A DNA stretch of 64,000 nucleotides from Mycobacterium europaeum (GTDB taxonomy: Bacteria > Actinomycetota > Actinomycetes > Mycobacteriales > Mycobacteriaceae), in the NCBI RefSeq assembly GCF_002102155.1, contig NZ_LQOU01000015.1, positions 150,423 to 214,422 on the forward strand, in the 5' to 3' direction. Numbering within the stretch: position 1 is the first letter of the stretch; each line of letters starts with the position of its first letter. The position numbers and the translations under genes are program-made. Under the pieces are notes generated by a model that was not told the origin of the DNA, searched no databases, and was given only the letters and a program-made list of their open reading frames with translations. Positions 27,769 to 36,449 of the stretch are shown here, piece by piece.

Positions 27769-28158
27769 ATGACGAACGTCGCCGACCGCGTCACGCGGGT
27801 CGCCGCCGATCTTGTGGACAGCGCCGCTGCTGAGGGTGCTCGCCAGAGCCGGTCGGCCAAGCAGCAACTCGATCACTGGGCTCGAGTGGGCCGGGCGGTG
27901 TCGAGTCATCAGACCGCCTCGCGGCGCCGTATTGAGGCCGCGCTGGCCGGTGATCTGGACACCAACCATCTGTCCGACGATGAGGGGCTTGTCTTCAATG
28001 CAGAGATCTCGGCCGCTATCGAGGAGTCGCTAGCGACCGCCCATTACGGTGACCTGCTGTCAGCGCGTGGCATCACGACAGTGGCGCTCAACGACGACGG
28101 CGAAATCGTCGAGTACCGGCCCGACGGCACTACCTCCGTGGTCGACGTCGACGGATGA
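27769..28158 (+). CDS. ParD-like antitoxin of a zeta toxin
   Basis: A 129-aa acidic protein: VADRVTRVAADLVDSAAAEG, then RQSRSAKQQLDHWARVGRAV and RIEAALAGDLDTNHLSDDEG. This fits the ParD-like antitoxin family in which a helical N-terminus binds DNA and the tail blocks the toxin. It starts at ATG 27769 with a perfect AGGAGG 7 bp upstream and is followed after 22 bp by the zeta toxin. The pairing resembles the predicted Rv0366c-Rv0367c system of M. tuberculosis. The twin dyad upstream is its likely binding site. Confidence 0.82.
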   Translation: MTNVADRVTRVAADLVDSAAAEGARQSRSAKQQLDHWARVGRAVSSHQTASRRRIEAALAGDLDTNHLSDDEGLVFNAEISAAIEESLATAHYGDLLSARGITTVALNDDGEIVEYRPDGTTSVVDVDG

Positions 28159-28180
28159 GCCATGACTTCGCGACGCGTCG

Positions 28181-28759
28181 GTGAAGCGGCTCGACCTCGT
28201 CGTCGGCCCGAACGGCGCTGGTAAGTCGACGTTCATCGCGTTCACGCTGGCGCCGTTGTTGCCACGCAGCGTGCTCGTCAACGCCGACGAGATCGCCAAG
28301 CAGCGTTGGCCCGACGATCCGGCTACGCACGCCTACGATGCAGCGCGGATCGCGGCGGATACCCGCGCCAAGCTGATCGATGCCGGTGTCTCGTTCATCG
28401 CAGAGACCGTATTCTCCCATCCGTCGAAGCTGGAGCTGATCCGCTCCGCCCACGATGCGGGCTACGTCGTCGCTCTGCACGTGATGCTGATCCCCGAGGG
28501 CCTCGCCGTCGAACGCGTACGGCGGCGCGTCCGCCACGGCGGTCACGACGTCCCCGAGGGCAAGATCCGTGAACGGCACCGCCGATTGTGGCAATTGGTG
28601 GCCGATGCGATCGAGATCGCCGACACCGCAACGATCTACGACAATTCACGCCTCGACGGGCCCCGGATAGTCGCGCAACTGACCGCCGGCACGGTCATTG
28701 GCGCACCGACGTGGCCGGCGTGGGCCTCCGAGAAGCTATTCCGACGCTGGCCGGGCTAG
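28181..28759 (+). CDS. Zeta toxin family protein (P-loop kinase)
   Basis: A 192-aa toxin with Walker A GPNGAGKSTF (about 9-18), VNADEIAKQRWP (the conserved Asp-containing substrate loop), FIAETVFSHPSKLELI, and the Arg-rich RVRRRVRHGGHDVPEGKIRE lid region. Zeta/PezT enzymes phosphorylate UDP-N-acetylglucosamine or related nucleotides. It starts at GTG 28181, 22 bp after the antitoxin stop. With the ParD-like antitoxin it makes a complete TA operon. Confidence 0.88.
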   Translation: MKRLDLVVGPNGAGKSTFIAFTLAPLLPRSVLVNADEIAKQRWPDDPATHAYDAARIAADTRAKLIDAGVSFIAETVFSHPSKLELIRSAHDAGYVVALHVMLIPEGLAVERVRRRVRHGGHDVPEGKIRERHRRLWQLVADAIEIADTATIYDNSRLDGPRIVAQLTAGTVIGAPTWPAWASEKLFRRWPG

Positions 28760-28821
28760 GTGCGCTAGCGGCCCGCTTCGACGCGATCGTGTCGTGCAAA
28801 AAGGCTTGCCTGGACCAAGAC

Positions 28822-28902
28822 GTACTCGTGAAGATCCGACAGTGCGCGTAGCGCGAAGTCGACGTCGTTGACGGCGTTGTAGAGGTGAATGAGAACCGAG
28901 TA
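28822..28902 (-). pseudogene. Possible aminotransferase C-terminal fragment
   Basis: A short stretch reads YSVLIHLYNAVNDVDFALRA, then LSDLHEY. This looks like the C-terminal helix-strand segment of class V aminotransferases (HxYNtxxDVDxxLxAL). The rest of the enzyme is absent, and the surrounding 28760-29058 holds no gene. This is a weak call from one motif. Confidence 0.3.
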
Positions 28903-29058
28903 CGGCCGGCCCGGGCAGTGACGGTGGGTCCCTCGTCGAGCAGTCGACGCCGAGCTTGGTCGGGTAGTTCGACTGAGATGATCGCCGAATATGCAAGCCA
29001 CGCTAAATACTTGACGACGTCACCACGTAGCTGAAGACCGGAAACGTAAGGTCTTCAC

Positions 29059-29391
29059 ATGAGTAGCCGCCGAGCGTTCAATGCCGCACACACTCGGAAT
29101 GTGTCGCTGACGATGTACGTGTTTTTGTGGCCGCGCCCGGGTATGGATGAAGCCCTATCGGCCTACGAGGACACCGTCCTAGCGCTGGTTCCTGAACACT
29201 GCGGGAAGGTTTTGCGCCGGGATCGCACCGACGGCTCGGGTGGTTGGCCGCTGGAGATTCAGCTATTTGAATGGGCGTCGCAGGAGGCGATTGATGGCTA
29301 CATGGTCGATCCACGACGTACCGAGCTGGCCGCCGAGCGCGCCGCCGCCATCGCCCGCACCGAGATCGTGCCGGTCCAATCCAGCCAATAG
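29059..29391 (+). CDS. DUF1330-like small protein
   Basis: A 110-aa protein. From residue 19 it reads MYVFLWPRPGMDEALSAYED and later PLEIQLFEWASQEAIDGYMV, DPRRTELAAERAAAIARTE. This is the dimeric alpha-beta barrel pattern of DUF1330/EthD-like proteins. The first ATG (29059) gives an extra 18 residues of Arg-rich sequence; the ATG at 29113 may be the real start. No clear partner gene. Function unknown. Confidence 0.7.
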   Translation: MSSRRAFNAAHTRNVSLTMYVFLWPRPGMDEALSAYEDTVLALVPEHCGKVLRRDRTDGSGGWPLEIQLFEWASQEAIDGYMVDPRRTELAAERAAAIARTEIVPVQSSQ

Positions 29392-29469
29392 AGCAGCCGC
29401 CCGCCGCCGGCTCGTCGATGAAGTCAGCGAAGTGATCGGATCCGAGAAGCCGTAGCCTCGCGGCTGCGT

Positions 29470-30252
29470 TCAAATCGTCAATTCGCCGCGCGTGATGGTT
29501 ACCGCTTTCCCGGTCAGGTCGACGCGATCGCCTTTTAGGTGCACGTCGATATAACCGCCGCGCGCTGATGCCTGGTGGCCAGTCAGAGCGGTCTTGTTCA
29601 GCTTGGCTGACCAGTAGGCCCCAAGTGTGCAGTGAGCTGAGGCCGTCGCAGGGTCCTCGTCGATTCCCGCGGCCGGGGCGAAAAAGCGGGAGACGAAGTC
29701 GATGTCAGCCTCTCCAGGTGCGGTGACGATAAGGCCGCGCGCCTCCAGCATGGCCAGTGATGCTAGATCAGGTTTGATGCAGCGAACAGCATCGGCTGAG
29801 TCGAGTTCGGCGAGCAGGTCAAGTCGTCCCCGCGCCGCCGCCTGAGGCCTAACACCCAGCGCGTCAACGAGTTCCGGCCCAACTGGAACGGACCTGGGAT
29901 CGTCACTTGGAAGATTCAACGTGATGCGGTGATCGGGTCGCAGACGTGCTTCCAGCGGGCCCGCGGAGGTCGTGAATCCCAGCGTTTCGGTCCGCTCTCC
30001 CAGTTCCCACAAGATATGGGCGGCCGCCAGGGTGCCGCTGCCGCATAGCGTGAGCTCGGTACGCGGGCTAAACCATCGCAAGCCTAGGTGAGGCTGCGCC
30101 TGGCGGACGAACGCGGTCGCGGGCAAATTCACTTCCGCGGCCAGCTGTTGCAGCCACTCCGTCGCGGGCCAGTGTGAGTTCAACAGGACCACTGCGTTCG
30201 GGTTGCCGGCGAAGGGTCGGTCGGCGAAACAATCGACCTGAAAGAAGCGCAC
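29470..30252 (-). CDS. PhzF family isomerase/epimerase
   Basis: A 260-aa PhzF-family enzyme with a two-domain diaminopimelate-epimerase fold. The N-terminus MRFFQVDCFADRPFAGNPNA contains the GNPxAVV loop that is typical of the family. Further landmarks are LRWFSPRTELTLCGSGTLAA and the C-terminal DPATASAHCTLGAYW. Members isomerise a variety of small acids; outside phenazine producers the role is usually unknown. It stands alone between the DUF1330-like gene and a TetR gene. Confidence 0.88.
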   Translation of the reverse strand: MRFFQVDCFADRPFAGNPNAVVLLNSHWPATEWLQQLAAEVNLPATAFVRQAQPHLGLRWFSPRTELTLCGSGTLAAAHILWELGERTETLGFTTSAGPLEARLRPDHRITLNLPSDDPRSVPVGPELVDALGVRPQAAARGRLDLLAELDSADAVRCIKPDLASLAMLEARGLIVTAPGEADIDFVSRFFAPAAGIDEDPATASAHCTLGAYWSAKLNKTALTGHQASARGGYIDVHLKGDRVDLTGKAVTITRGELTI

Positions 30253-30354
30253 GTGTCAATTTTGCCCCGCGAGCCATCGCGGCGTGTGAGTAGGTGCGCA
30301 TCCTGCACGCGATCGCCGCCTTGGCGTCCTTTCCCTGGCGACGTCGCGTCGGAA

Positions 30355-30388
30355 CAATATGCGCGAATCGACTATGGAGGATTGCCAG
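30355..30388 (+). repeat. Dispersed 33-bp repeat, copy C
   Basis: CAATATGCGCGAATCGACTA followed by TGGAGGATTGCCAG. It lies between the PhzF gene and the TetR gene and is in the same orientation as the other three copies. Confidence 0.7.
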
Positions 30389-30446
30389 TCATGCGCCCCG
30401 TATTGAGGCGCCCTGCCCTCGGTCAATACGCCGGGAGCTGCGCGCA

Positions 30447-31046
30447 TCATCGAACTGTATCGATACGGGTCGCGAGGAGCACGGTCCATTCGCTGAGATA
30501 CCGATCGTCGGGAATGCGTACTGAGGATTGGTGGAAAATACCTGTGGCGAAGCGTATTCCGAGAATGCCGTTGACGCCGAGCGCGGCGAGGACGGCGCGA
30601 TCATCCGGCGCCAGCGTTGGCGCCCACGCACCGATCCAGTCGGCCAGTTCGGCGTTCAATCCATCGATGAGTGCGGCGTAAGCGGTGTCCAGGCGAGCCG
30701 ATCGCCCCGCCGGTGTGCGGGCGGCGATCTGGAGCAGTTGGATCTCTTCGTCGATGACGCTGAGCAGATAGCGCCCCAATACGGTCAGTTCGACGTGTAA
30801 GTCGCCCAGTCCGGCGAACAGTGTACGGATGTCGCGCATCGCATGTCGGCGATCGAGCTGGCGATCGATCCCGGCGTCGAGCAATGCGTCCTTCGACTTG
30901 AAGTGGCGATAAAGTGCGCCTGAGCCCGCGGCCAAGCCTGCGGCGGCTTCGATCTGGGAGACGCTGGTCGCTTCAAATCCCTTGGCGCTGAACAGTCGCA
31001 TCGCTTCGGTGACCAGTCGTTCCCGGGTCGACACCGGTGCAGTCAT
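30447..31046 (-). CDS. TetR family transcriptional regulator
   Basis: A 199-aa TetR repressor from ATG 31046 (MTAPVSTRERLVTEAMRLFS). The HTH is VSQIEAAAGLAAGSGALYRH (about 28-47), followed by DALLDAGIDRQLDRRHAMRD. It is divergent from the ABC1-kinase/P450 pair, with a palindromic region (31058-31088) in the 72-bp gap, so it probably represses those genes and itself. The seven extra residues from 31067 would run into the palindrome and are not adopted. Confidence 0.9.
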   Translation of the reverse strand: MTAPVSTRERLVTEAMRLFSAKGFEATSVSQIEAAAGLAAGSGALYRHFKSKDALLDAGIDRQLDRRHAMRDIRTLFAGLGDLHVELTVLGRYLLSVIDEEIQLLQIAARTPAGRSARLDTAYAALIDGLNAELADWIGAWAPTLAPDDRAVLAALGVNGILGIRFATGIFHQSSVRIPDDRYLSEWTVLLATRIDTVR

Positions 31047-31057
31047 TGACCTCTCCA

Positions 31058-31088
31058 AAGTGATCACTTACATTTGGTAAGAGCTTAC
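31058..31088. promoter_or_regulatory. Palindromic operator region, TetR / ABC1-P450
   Basis: Two dyads: AAGTGATCACTT (31058-31069, perfect 12-mer) and GTAAG-AG-CTTAC (31077-31088). Both lie in the short divergent gap between the TetR start (31046) and the ABC1-kinase start (31119). Binding by the TetR is inferred. Confidence 0.6.
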
Positions 31089-31118
31089 TACAGATCGTGA
31101 GCATTGCGAGAGGACCCA

Positions 31119-32534
31119 ATGGCACAGCGCGACAGATCGGTGCCGCACGGGCGCCTCCGGCGCACCATGCTGCTGGCGGGGTTCGCTGCCCGCGCTGCAG
31201 GAGGCCGGCTCGCAGCCGGATTACGGGAGAGCACCGGTGATAGCGGCGCTGTCGAGCGGTTTCACGAGCGCACCGCCGAGCGCTACACGGAACTGCTGGG
31301 CCATTCCAAAGGCGTATTGATGAAGGCCGGCCAAATCCTGTCGATGGTCGACGCCCGCGCAGTAGGCACCGGCGGATACTGGCCCTATCAAAAAGCCCTG
31401 GCCCGGCTACAAACTGACGCACCACCAATGCACCCCACACTGGTCCATGCAGTACTTGAAAAGGAACTCGGTTCTGCTGTACGACATTTCGCCGAATTCT
31501 CCGATGAGCCGATGGCCGCGGCATCGGTTTGCCAAGTGCATCGGGCAGTGCTGACGGACCGCCGCGAGGTGGTCGTCAAGATCCAGTATCCCGGTGTCGC
31601 TCAGGCGATCCGCGACGATCTCGCCAACACCGAGCTCCTGGCAACGTTCATGCGATTTGTCACGGCGGCATCAGGGATCAAGGTTGACATTCGGACGCTC
31701 GCGAGCGAGGCCGCCGCGCGTATTGGCGAGGAGGTCGACTATCGCCACGAGGCGGCCACCATCACCCGGTTCAGCGAGCTCTACCGCTGCCATCCGTTTA
31801 TCCGCATCCCCCAGGTCGTAGGTGAAGCTTCCAGCGACCGCGTGCTGACAATGACCTATCTGGATGGCATGGACTATCCGGCCGCACAGCAGACCGACCA
31901 GGAGCTCAAGAATACTTGGGCGGAGGTGATCACGCGTTTCATCAATGGCAACTACCGGCACGACAATTTGGTGCACGCTGATCCCCATCCGGGCAACTAC
32001 CGGTTCAACTCTGATGGCAGCGTCGGCTTCCTAGATTTCGGCTGCGTCCAGCATTTCCCCGAGAAGCAGCGGCGGCTCTGGGTAGCAGCCATACGCGCCT
32101 CGATGGAGGAACGAAAGGATGACTTTCGTGACCTGCTGGTTCAGCTAGGGATGGTTGGCGCCGACTCGTCCCTGACCGCCGAGGACCTGCAGCAATGGAT
32201 CATCGACACAGCAGCCGTGGACTATACCGCGGCCGAACCAGCGACCTTCACACCCGACGCCACGGCACGCACGATCAGTGGGATGTTCGACATTCGTGAC
32301 TCCAATCATGTGGTGGCCCGCATGTCCCCTCCGCCATGGTTGGTTTTCACCAGTCGCATCCAACTCGCCTGGGCCAGTGTGACTGCCGGCTTGCAGGCCA
32401 CACTGCCGATTCGAGCCATCATGGACGACCTCGACGGTGTCGCCAAACCGATCACCGAGCTGGGAAAACTGCACCACGCCTGGGTGCGCGAGCGCGGCCT
32501 GCCCGGGGCCTTGGACCATCATGACCACCCCTGA
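31119..32534 (+). CDS. ABC1/UbiB (AarF) family atypical kinase
   Basis: A 471-aa protein from ATG 31119 with a GAGAGGA site. Atypical-kinase landmarks: LMKAGQILSMVD (the KxGQ loop, here KAGQ), the Ala-rich nucleotide loop MAAASVCQVHRAVL, VVVKIQYPGV (Lys), EEVDYRHEAATI, the catalytic HADPHPGNYRF, and the metal-binding FLDFGCVQHF. UbiB-family proteins are ATPases or kinases involved in lipid, quinone and sterol homeostasis. It overlaps the P450 start by 14 bp, so the two are coupled and may act on one lipid-like substrate. Controlled by the divergent TetR, by inference. Confidence 0.9.
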   Translation: MAQRDRSVPHGRLRRTMLLAGFAARAAGGRLAAGLRESTGDSGAVERFHERTAERYTELLGHSKGVLMKAGQILSMVDARAVGTGGYWPYQKALARLQTDAPPMHPTLVHAVLEKELGSAVRHFAEFSDEPMAAASVCQVHRAVLTDRREVVVKIQYPGVAQAIRDDLANTELLATFMRFVTAASGIKVDIRTLASEAAARIGEEVDYRHEAATITRFSELYRCHPFIRIPQVVGEASSDRVLTMTYLDGMDYPAAQQTDQELKNTWAEVITRFINGNYRHDNLVHADPHPGNYRFNSDGSVGFLDFGCVQHFPEKQRRLWVAAIRASMEERKDDFRDLLVQLGMVGADSSLTAEDLQQWIIDTAAVDYTAAEPATFTPDATARTISGMFDIRDSNHVVARMSPPPWLVFTSRIQLAWASVTAGLQATLPIRAIMDDLDGVAKPITELGKLHHAWVRERGLPGALDHHDHP

Positions 32535-33720
32535 CGTCCAAGCCGCGGTGCGCCTGCCCTGGGATGCCGCGGACCCCTACCCGTTCTATGAGGCGTGCCG
32601 CCGCGAGGGCGACGTGGTTTGGAACGACACCGCGGCAGCCTGGCTGATCCTGGGCTACCACTCGGCTCGCCAGATTCTGGCCGGGCCAGGCTGGACCAGC
32701 AACCCGCTTGCCAACCCCAACACCCAACCCGCCCTACAGGCAACAGATCCAGACATCCTGCGCCGCAACATGCTGTTTACTGACGGCATCGACCACCGAC
32801 GACTGCGCGGCTCGGTCCGAGACTTCTTTACCCGCAATTTCATCGCCGGCCTGCGCGACGGCATCGCCACGATGGCCGCAGACGCGATTGATTCCATTCC
32901 CGCCGGCGTCGAGTTCGACTTCATGACTGACATCGCATTACCCCTACCCATTGCGGTCGCCGCAGCCTGGATGGGACTCGACGTCGACGCTGCCCGACTC
33001 CTCCGCGAGGAGTCCCCTGCAATCACCCGAATGCTTACCGACTCGCAGCACACCATCGCCATCGGGAACGGCGCAGACGCCCTAGCCACGCTGCTCATCG
33101 AATTTCTTCCGCTGGCCGCCGACCGCCGCCACTGTCCTGGCGATGACCTGCTCAGCGTCATCGCGACCGACCCCGATCTCGAACTCGACGACGTCGTCAC
33201 CACCGCGATCATCATTGCCATCGCCGGTCATGAAACCACCGCCAATTTGCTCGGCGCAGCGGCGATCCGCCTCCTCACCCCGGTGCCACACGGCAGCCGG
33301 CCCATCGAGAATATCGAGGCCGTCGACGACCAGTTGATCACCGAGCTGATGCGCTTAGATGGCCCTGTGCAGGCCGTGGCGCGCACCGCCACGCGTGACC
33401 ACCTCATCGGCGATATCGCCATCCACCCAGGCGATTCCGTGCTTGTCGTCTTGGCCGCGGCCAACCGAGACCCCACCGTCTTCGACCAACCCGACCAACT
33501 CCGTACAGACCGACCCAGTCCCCCACCGCTCACCTTCGGCCACGGGGCTCACTACTGCCTGGGAGCACCATTAGCCCGCCTCCAAACGGCCATAGCCCTC
33601 CAACAACTCCTGGCACGCTATCCCGCACTTTGCGGGGACCCCACGTGGCGAGAAAGCCCAGCCATCCGCGGACCCCAGACACTCCCGTGCACCTTCCGTG
33701 CCCGGATTGCGGGTTGTTGA
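32521..33720 (+). CDS. Cytochrome P450
   Basis: A 399-aa soluble bacterial P450 from ATG 32521. The heme Cys lies in FGHGAHYCLGAPLARLQ. The I-helix motif AGHETT (IIAIAGHETTANLLG) and the K-helix ExxR (ELMR) are present, and the C-helix region FTDGIDHRRLRGSVRDFF is typical. It shares an overlap with the ABC1-kinase gene, an unusual coupling. Redox partners are not encoded nearby. The substrate is unknown. Confidence 0.93.
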   Translation: MTTPDVQAAVRLPWDAADPYPFYEACRREGDVVWNDTAAAWLILGYHSARQILAGPGWTSNPLANPNTQPALQATDPDILRRNMLFTDGIDHRRLRGSVRDFFTRNFIAGLRDGIATMAADAIDSIPAGVEFDFMTDIALPLPIAVAAAWMGLDVDAARLLREESPAITRMLTDSQHTIAIGNGADALATLLIEFLPLAADRRHCPGDDLLSVIATDPDLELDDVVTTAIIIAIAGHETTANLLGAAAIRLLTPVPHGSRPIENIEAVDDQLITELMRLDGPVQAVARTATRDHLIGDIAIHPGDSVLVVLAAANRDPTVFDQPDQLRTDRPSPPPLTFGHGAHYCLGAPLARLQTAIALQQLLARYPALCGDPTWRESPAIRGPQTLPCTFRARIAGC

Positions 33721-33749
33721 GCCGATCTCCGCGTCCAAAGGCAAAGAGG

Positions 33750-33782
33750 GATATGCACGAATCGAATATGGAGGATTACCGG
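33750..33782 (+). repeat. Dispersed 33-bp repeat, copy D
   Basis: GATATGCACGAATCGAATAT followed by GGAGGATTACCGG, 30 bp after the P450 stop. The 262-bp gap to the MarR gene shows nothing else recognisable. The ATG within the repeat opens a frame (MHESNMEDYREGTSFSSGK) of about 40 codons, but I see no reason to call it a gene. Confidence 0.7.
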
Positions 33783-33982
33783 GAAGGTACCTCGTTTTCA
33801 TCTGGTAAATCAGTGCTGGCCCTCGTCTGCCCACCCCCGGGCTGGTGCGCGGATTCGGCCAGGATTGCCGCGTGATGGAGACGTGATCGACGGCGCCAGG
33901 TAACGCTAACGGTCTGTGCGGACGTGGCTGGGAAAGCGCCGAATACCCGCACTGAGACCGCAGCGTCATCATACTGTCAACT

Positions 33983-34492
33983 GTGACGCCAGGACGAGTT
34001 CGGGACGTATCACCAAAGCGAGGGTGGCTGACTCCACGACAGCAGCGCGCCTGGGTGGCCTACATGCGCGTGCAGCTCAGGATGAACTACGAGATGAACC
34101 GCCAGCTGCAGGCCGACTCTGGGTTGTCGTTGTCCGACTATGACGTGCTGGTCGCGCTCAGCGCCGACCGCGACGCGGCCATGCGCGTCAGCGATCTCGC
34201 AGCGCAGATCGGGTGGGAACGCAGTAGGTTGTCACACCAATTGCGGCGCATGGAGGGACGCGGCCTTACCAGACGGCGCCCCAGCGCCGAGGACGGACGC
34301 ACCACGCTCGTATTAATCACTCCAAGTGGACGGCGGGCCCTTGCCGAGGCCGCTCCCGGCCATGTCGACCTCGTACGCAGCCTGTTTTTTGATCCCCTTC
34401 CTGAGAATCTGATCGCACCACTGACCGCCGCACTGGAGCACATTCACGTCAACCTCGATCACAACAGCTCGCTGCCACCCGCAACGAGGTAG
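33983..34492 (+). CDS. MarR family transcriptional regulator
   Basis: A 169-aa winged-helix regulator. The core is GLSLSDYDVLVALSADRDAA, then MRVSDLAAQIGWERSRLSHQ (recognition helix) and LRRMEGRGLTRRRPSAEDGR (wing), followed by TLVLITPSGRRAL. Start GTG 33983. It precedes, in the same direction, a large palindrome (34499-34522), a decayed SnoaL gene and an SDR gene, so these may be its targets. The ligand is unknown. Confidence 0.9.
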   Translation: MTPGRVRDVSPKRGWLTPRQQRAWVAYMRVQLRMNYEMNRQLQADSGLSLSDYDVLVALSADRDAAMRVSDLAAQIGWERSRLSHQLRRMEGRGLTRRRPSAEDGRTTLVLITPSGRRALAEAAPGHVDLVRSLFFDPLPENLIAPLTAALEHIHVNLDHNSSLPPATR

Positions 34493-34498
34493 CATTCG

Positions 34499-34522
34499 TT
34501 TTAGGTGATATCTCACCTAAAA
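34499..34522. promoter_or_regulatory. 24-bp palindromic operator, MarR/SDR
   Basis: Perfect 10-bp arms TTTTAGGTGA and TCACCTAAAA separated by TATC. It lies 6 bp after the MarR stop and 13 bp before the GTG of the SnoaL remnant, so it should control the remnant-SDR transcript. MarR binding is inferred from position and AT-rich symmetry. Confidence 0.65.
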
Positions 34523-34535
34523 ATGGGAGTATCAC

Positions 34536-34873
34536 GTGAGCGATGTCATTGCCCGTCTGATGGAAGCCAAACCTGCTGGACGTGTTCAACGAGCGTGACC
34601 CTCAGCGGCGCTCGGAGGCGATCGCGAGAACCTATGCGGCCAATGTGCAGTGGACCGACGACGAGGGCGTGATCAGCGGCCACGACGCACTTAACAGCAA
34701 GGCTTCTGAATTGCAAAAAACCCTGCACGGCCTGCGGTTCATTAAGGCCGGCGGGGTCCGCAAAACCCGTGGACCGGGTTTTCTGGCAGGCTGTGGCATC
34801 GGGCTTCGACGTGGCCGAGATATCCGACGAACTGATCCTTCGATTCTGGACGTTGTTGGACCCGACGGAATAG
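34536..34873 (+). pseudogene. SnoaL-like (NTF2-fold) gene with frameshifts
   Basis: The GTG at 34536 opens MSDVIARLMEA, but an extra A in the run after GAAGCC throws the frame and a TGA follows. The family continues from 34582 as MFNERDPQRRSEAIARTYAA and DEGVISGHDALNSKASELQK. A second break after TRGPGFLA moves it to the frame reading VASGFDVAEISDELILRFWT and ending VLDPTE-stop at 34873. So there are two lesions plus a likely short deletion. The intact form would be a nuclear-transport-factor-2-like protein of about 120 aa. Confidence 0.75.
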
Positions 34874-34936
34874 GTGATACGTCATCTGAGTTGCAGCCGA
34901 ACAAGCGCATGGATCACTTAGGAATGGAGCCCGATC

Positions 34937-35677
34937 ATGGGACAGCTCGACGGCAAAACTGCACTGGTCACCGGTGGGACATCGGGTATCGGTCTGGCTA
35001 CCGCCAGGCGCTTCGCCGACGAAGGCGCCTACGTCTTTATCACCGGCCGCGACCGCGGACGTCTCGACGAGGCGGCCGCCTCGACCGGCGCCCACGCCGT
35101 GCAGAGCGATGTCAGTAAGCTAGACGAACTCGACGCACTGGCCGCTGAGATCTCTGCGCACGGCACGGGACTTGACGTGGTATTTGCCAATGCGGGTGGC
35201 GGCAACTTCGCCGCCCTCGTCGACGTGACCCCGGATCACTATCGCGACAACTTCGACCGCAACGTTGCCGGCACCGTATTCACCGTGCAGAAGACCTTGC
35301 CGTTGCTCAACGATGGCGCATCGATCATTCTCGCCGGGTCCACTGCGGCCTCGAAGGGCGAAGCCGCCTTCGGTCTCTACGCCGCGTCCAAAGCGGCCAT
35401 CCGGTCCCTCGGCCGCACCTGGGCTGCGGAACTGGCCGACCGCAAGATCCGGGTCAACACCATCGTCCCCGGCCCGATCGAAACCCCCGGACTGACCGGC
35501 CTGGCACCCGCTGACCAGAAACAAGCTCTGCTCGACGGGATGGCGGCTCAGGTGCCGATGAAGCGGCTGGGACGTCCCGAGGAGATCGCGTCGGCGGTGT
35601 TGTTCTTGGCTTCGGACCAGAGCAGCTTTGTCACCGGTGCGGAACTCGCTGTGGACGGCGGACAGATCCAGCTCTGA
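34937..35677 (+). CDS. Short-chain dehydrogenase/reductase
   Basis: A 246-aa classical SDR. Cofactor motif GGTSGIG ([18 protein letters not shown]), with Arg in ITGRDRG suggesting NADP preference; NAG motif as FANAGGGN; catalytic Ser in [11 protein letters not shown] and YAASK; C-terminal [15 protein letters not shown]. It follows the SnoaL remnant by 63 bp and should share its promoter at the 24-bp palindrome. The substrate is unknown. Confidence 0.92.
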   Translation: MGQLDGKTALVTGGTSGIGLATARRFADEGAYVFITGRDRGRLDEAAASTGAHAVQSDVSKLDELDALAAEISAHGTGLDVVFANAGGGNFAALVDVTPDHYRDNFDRNVAGTVFTVQKTLPLLNDGASIILAGSTAASKGEAAFGLYAASKAAIRSLGRTWAAELADRKIRVNTIVPGPIETPGLTGLAPADQKQALLDGMAAQVPMKRLGRPEEIASAVLFLASDQSSFVTGAELAVDGGQIQL

Positions 35678-35818
35678 CTTCGACGACGGTCTGCATCTGC
35701 TGGGCGCAGCTTGTCTGCGGTTCCGCGGCATTTCTCAGACCACCCGGCCATGCCGGTAACTTGCGGTCTCTGAACGAATCCCCTCGTGCGGCCTCAAGGC
35801 GACGCGCCGTGTCCGCTG

Positions 35819-36064
35819 CTAGCCCATCGTCAAGATCGCGCCCGCGGCGACGCCGATCACCGCCACGAGGGCTACCAAAATCACCGTGATCGCCGCGCGG
35901 ACGATCTCTTCTTCCGTGGCGCGCCAGCGCGGCTTCAATTCGGCGAGAACGGTGTCCCCTCGCCAGGCAATGCCGTTGACTCTGGCAACCGCCAAAGTGA
36001 AATCGTCGTGCGCGTGGGACGCGTCTTTCTCGATTGGCTCGTGCGCGGCGATTGCGGTGGTCAT
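35819..36064 (-). CDS. Small single-pass membrane protein
   Basis: An 81-aa protein, MTTAIAAHEPIEKDASHAHD, with a mainly soluble N-terminal half (LAVARVNGIAWRGDTVLAEL) and one C-terminal TM helix (IVRAAITVILVALVAVIGVA, then AGAILTMG). The topology suggests a C-terminally anchored protein. I do not recognise a family. It could be a small conserved membrane protein; the neighbours give no hint. Confidence 0.6.
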   Translation of the reverse strand: MTTAIAAHEPIEKDASHAHDDFTLAVARVNGIAWRGDTVLAELKPRWRATEEEIVRAAITVILVALVAVIGVAAGAILTMG

Positions 36065-36449
36065 ATCAGCCCCCCAGGCTTCCGGACGCCGATCGGCGTT
36101 AGTTGCGTCGAAAGCTTCCGACTTCTCGTCAATCCAATGATACGAGTGCGAAAATCACGATTGCGGTAACGATCCTTAACGGTCGCAGCACAGAGTCGTG
36201 CTCCGCGCCAACCATTCTCGGCTGACGGCGCCGCTGTCGAAGGGGCGACATTGATGCCGTAGGTCGGCCGACCCGGAACCGTACAGCTGAGCGGCATACC
36301 CTCCAACGAGCGAATCGACGTGGTGATGGTCTCGCACTGCGATGATGCGCATCAAAGCGATTGGCCAGGGCGGAAAAGCATTGGTCGCCAGACGGAATCG
36401 ACACCGTCATATGGCGTGGCGGGCGACGGGCCCGGTCGCCCGACATCGA
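36065..36449. other. Gene-free stretch
   Basis: No family-like reading frame and no repeat were seen. The stretch 36110-36190 is locally less GC-rich, but I can name no signal in it. Confidence 0.4.
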
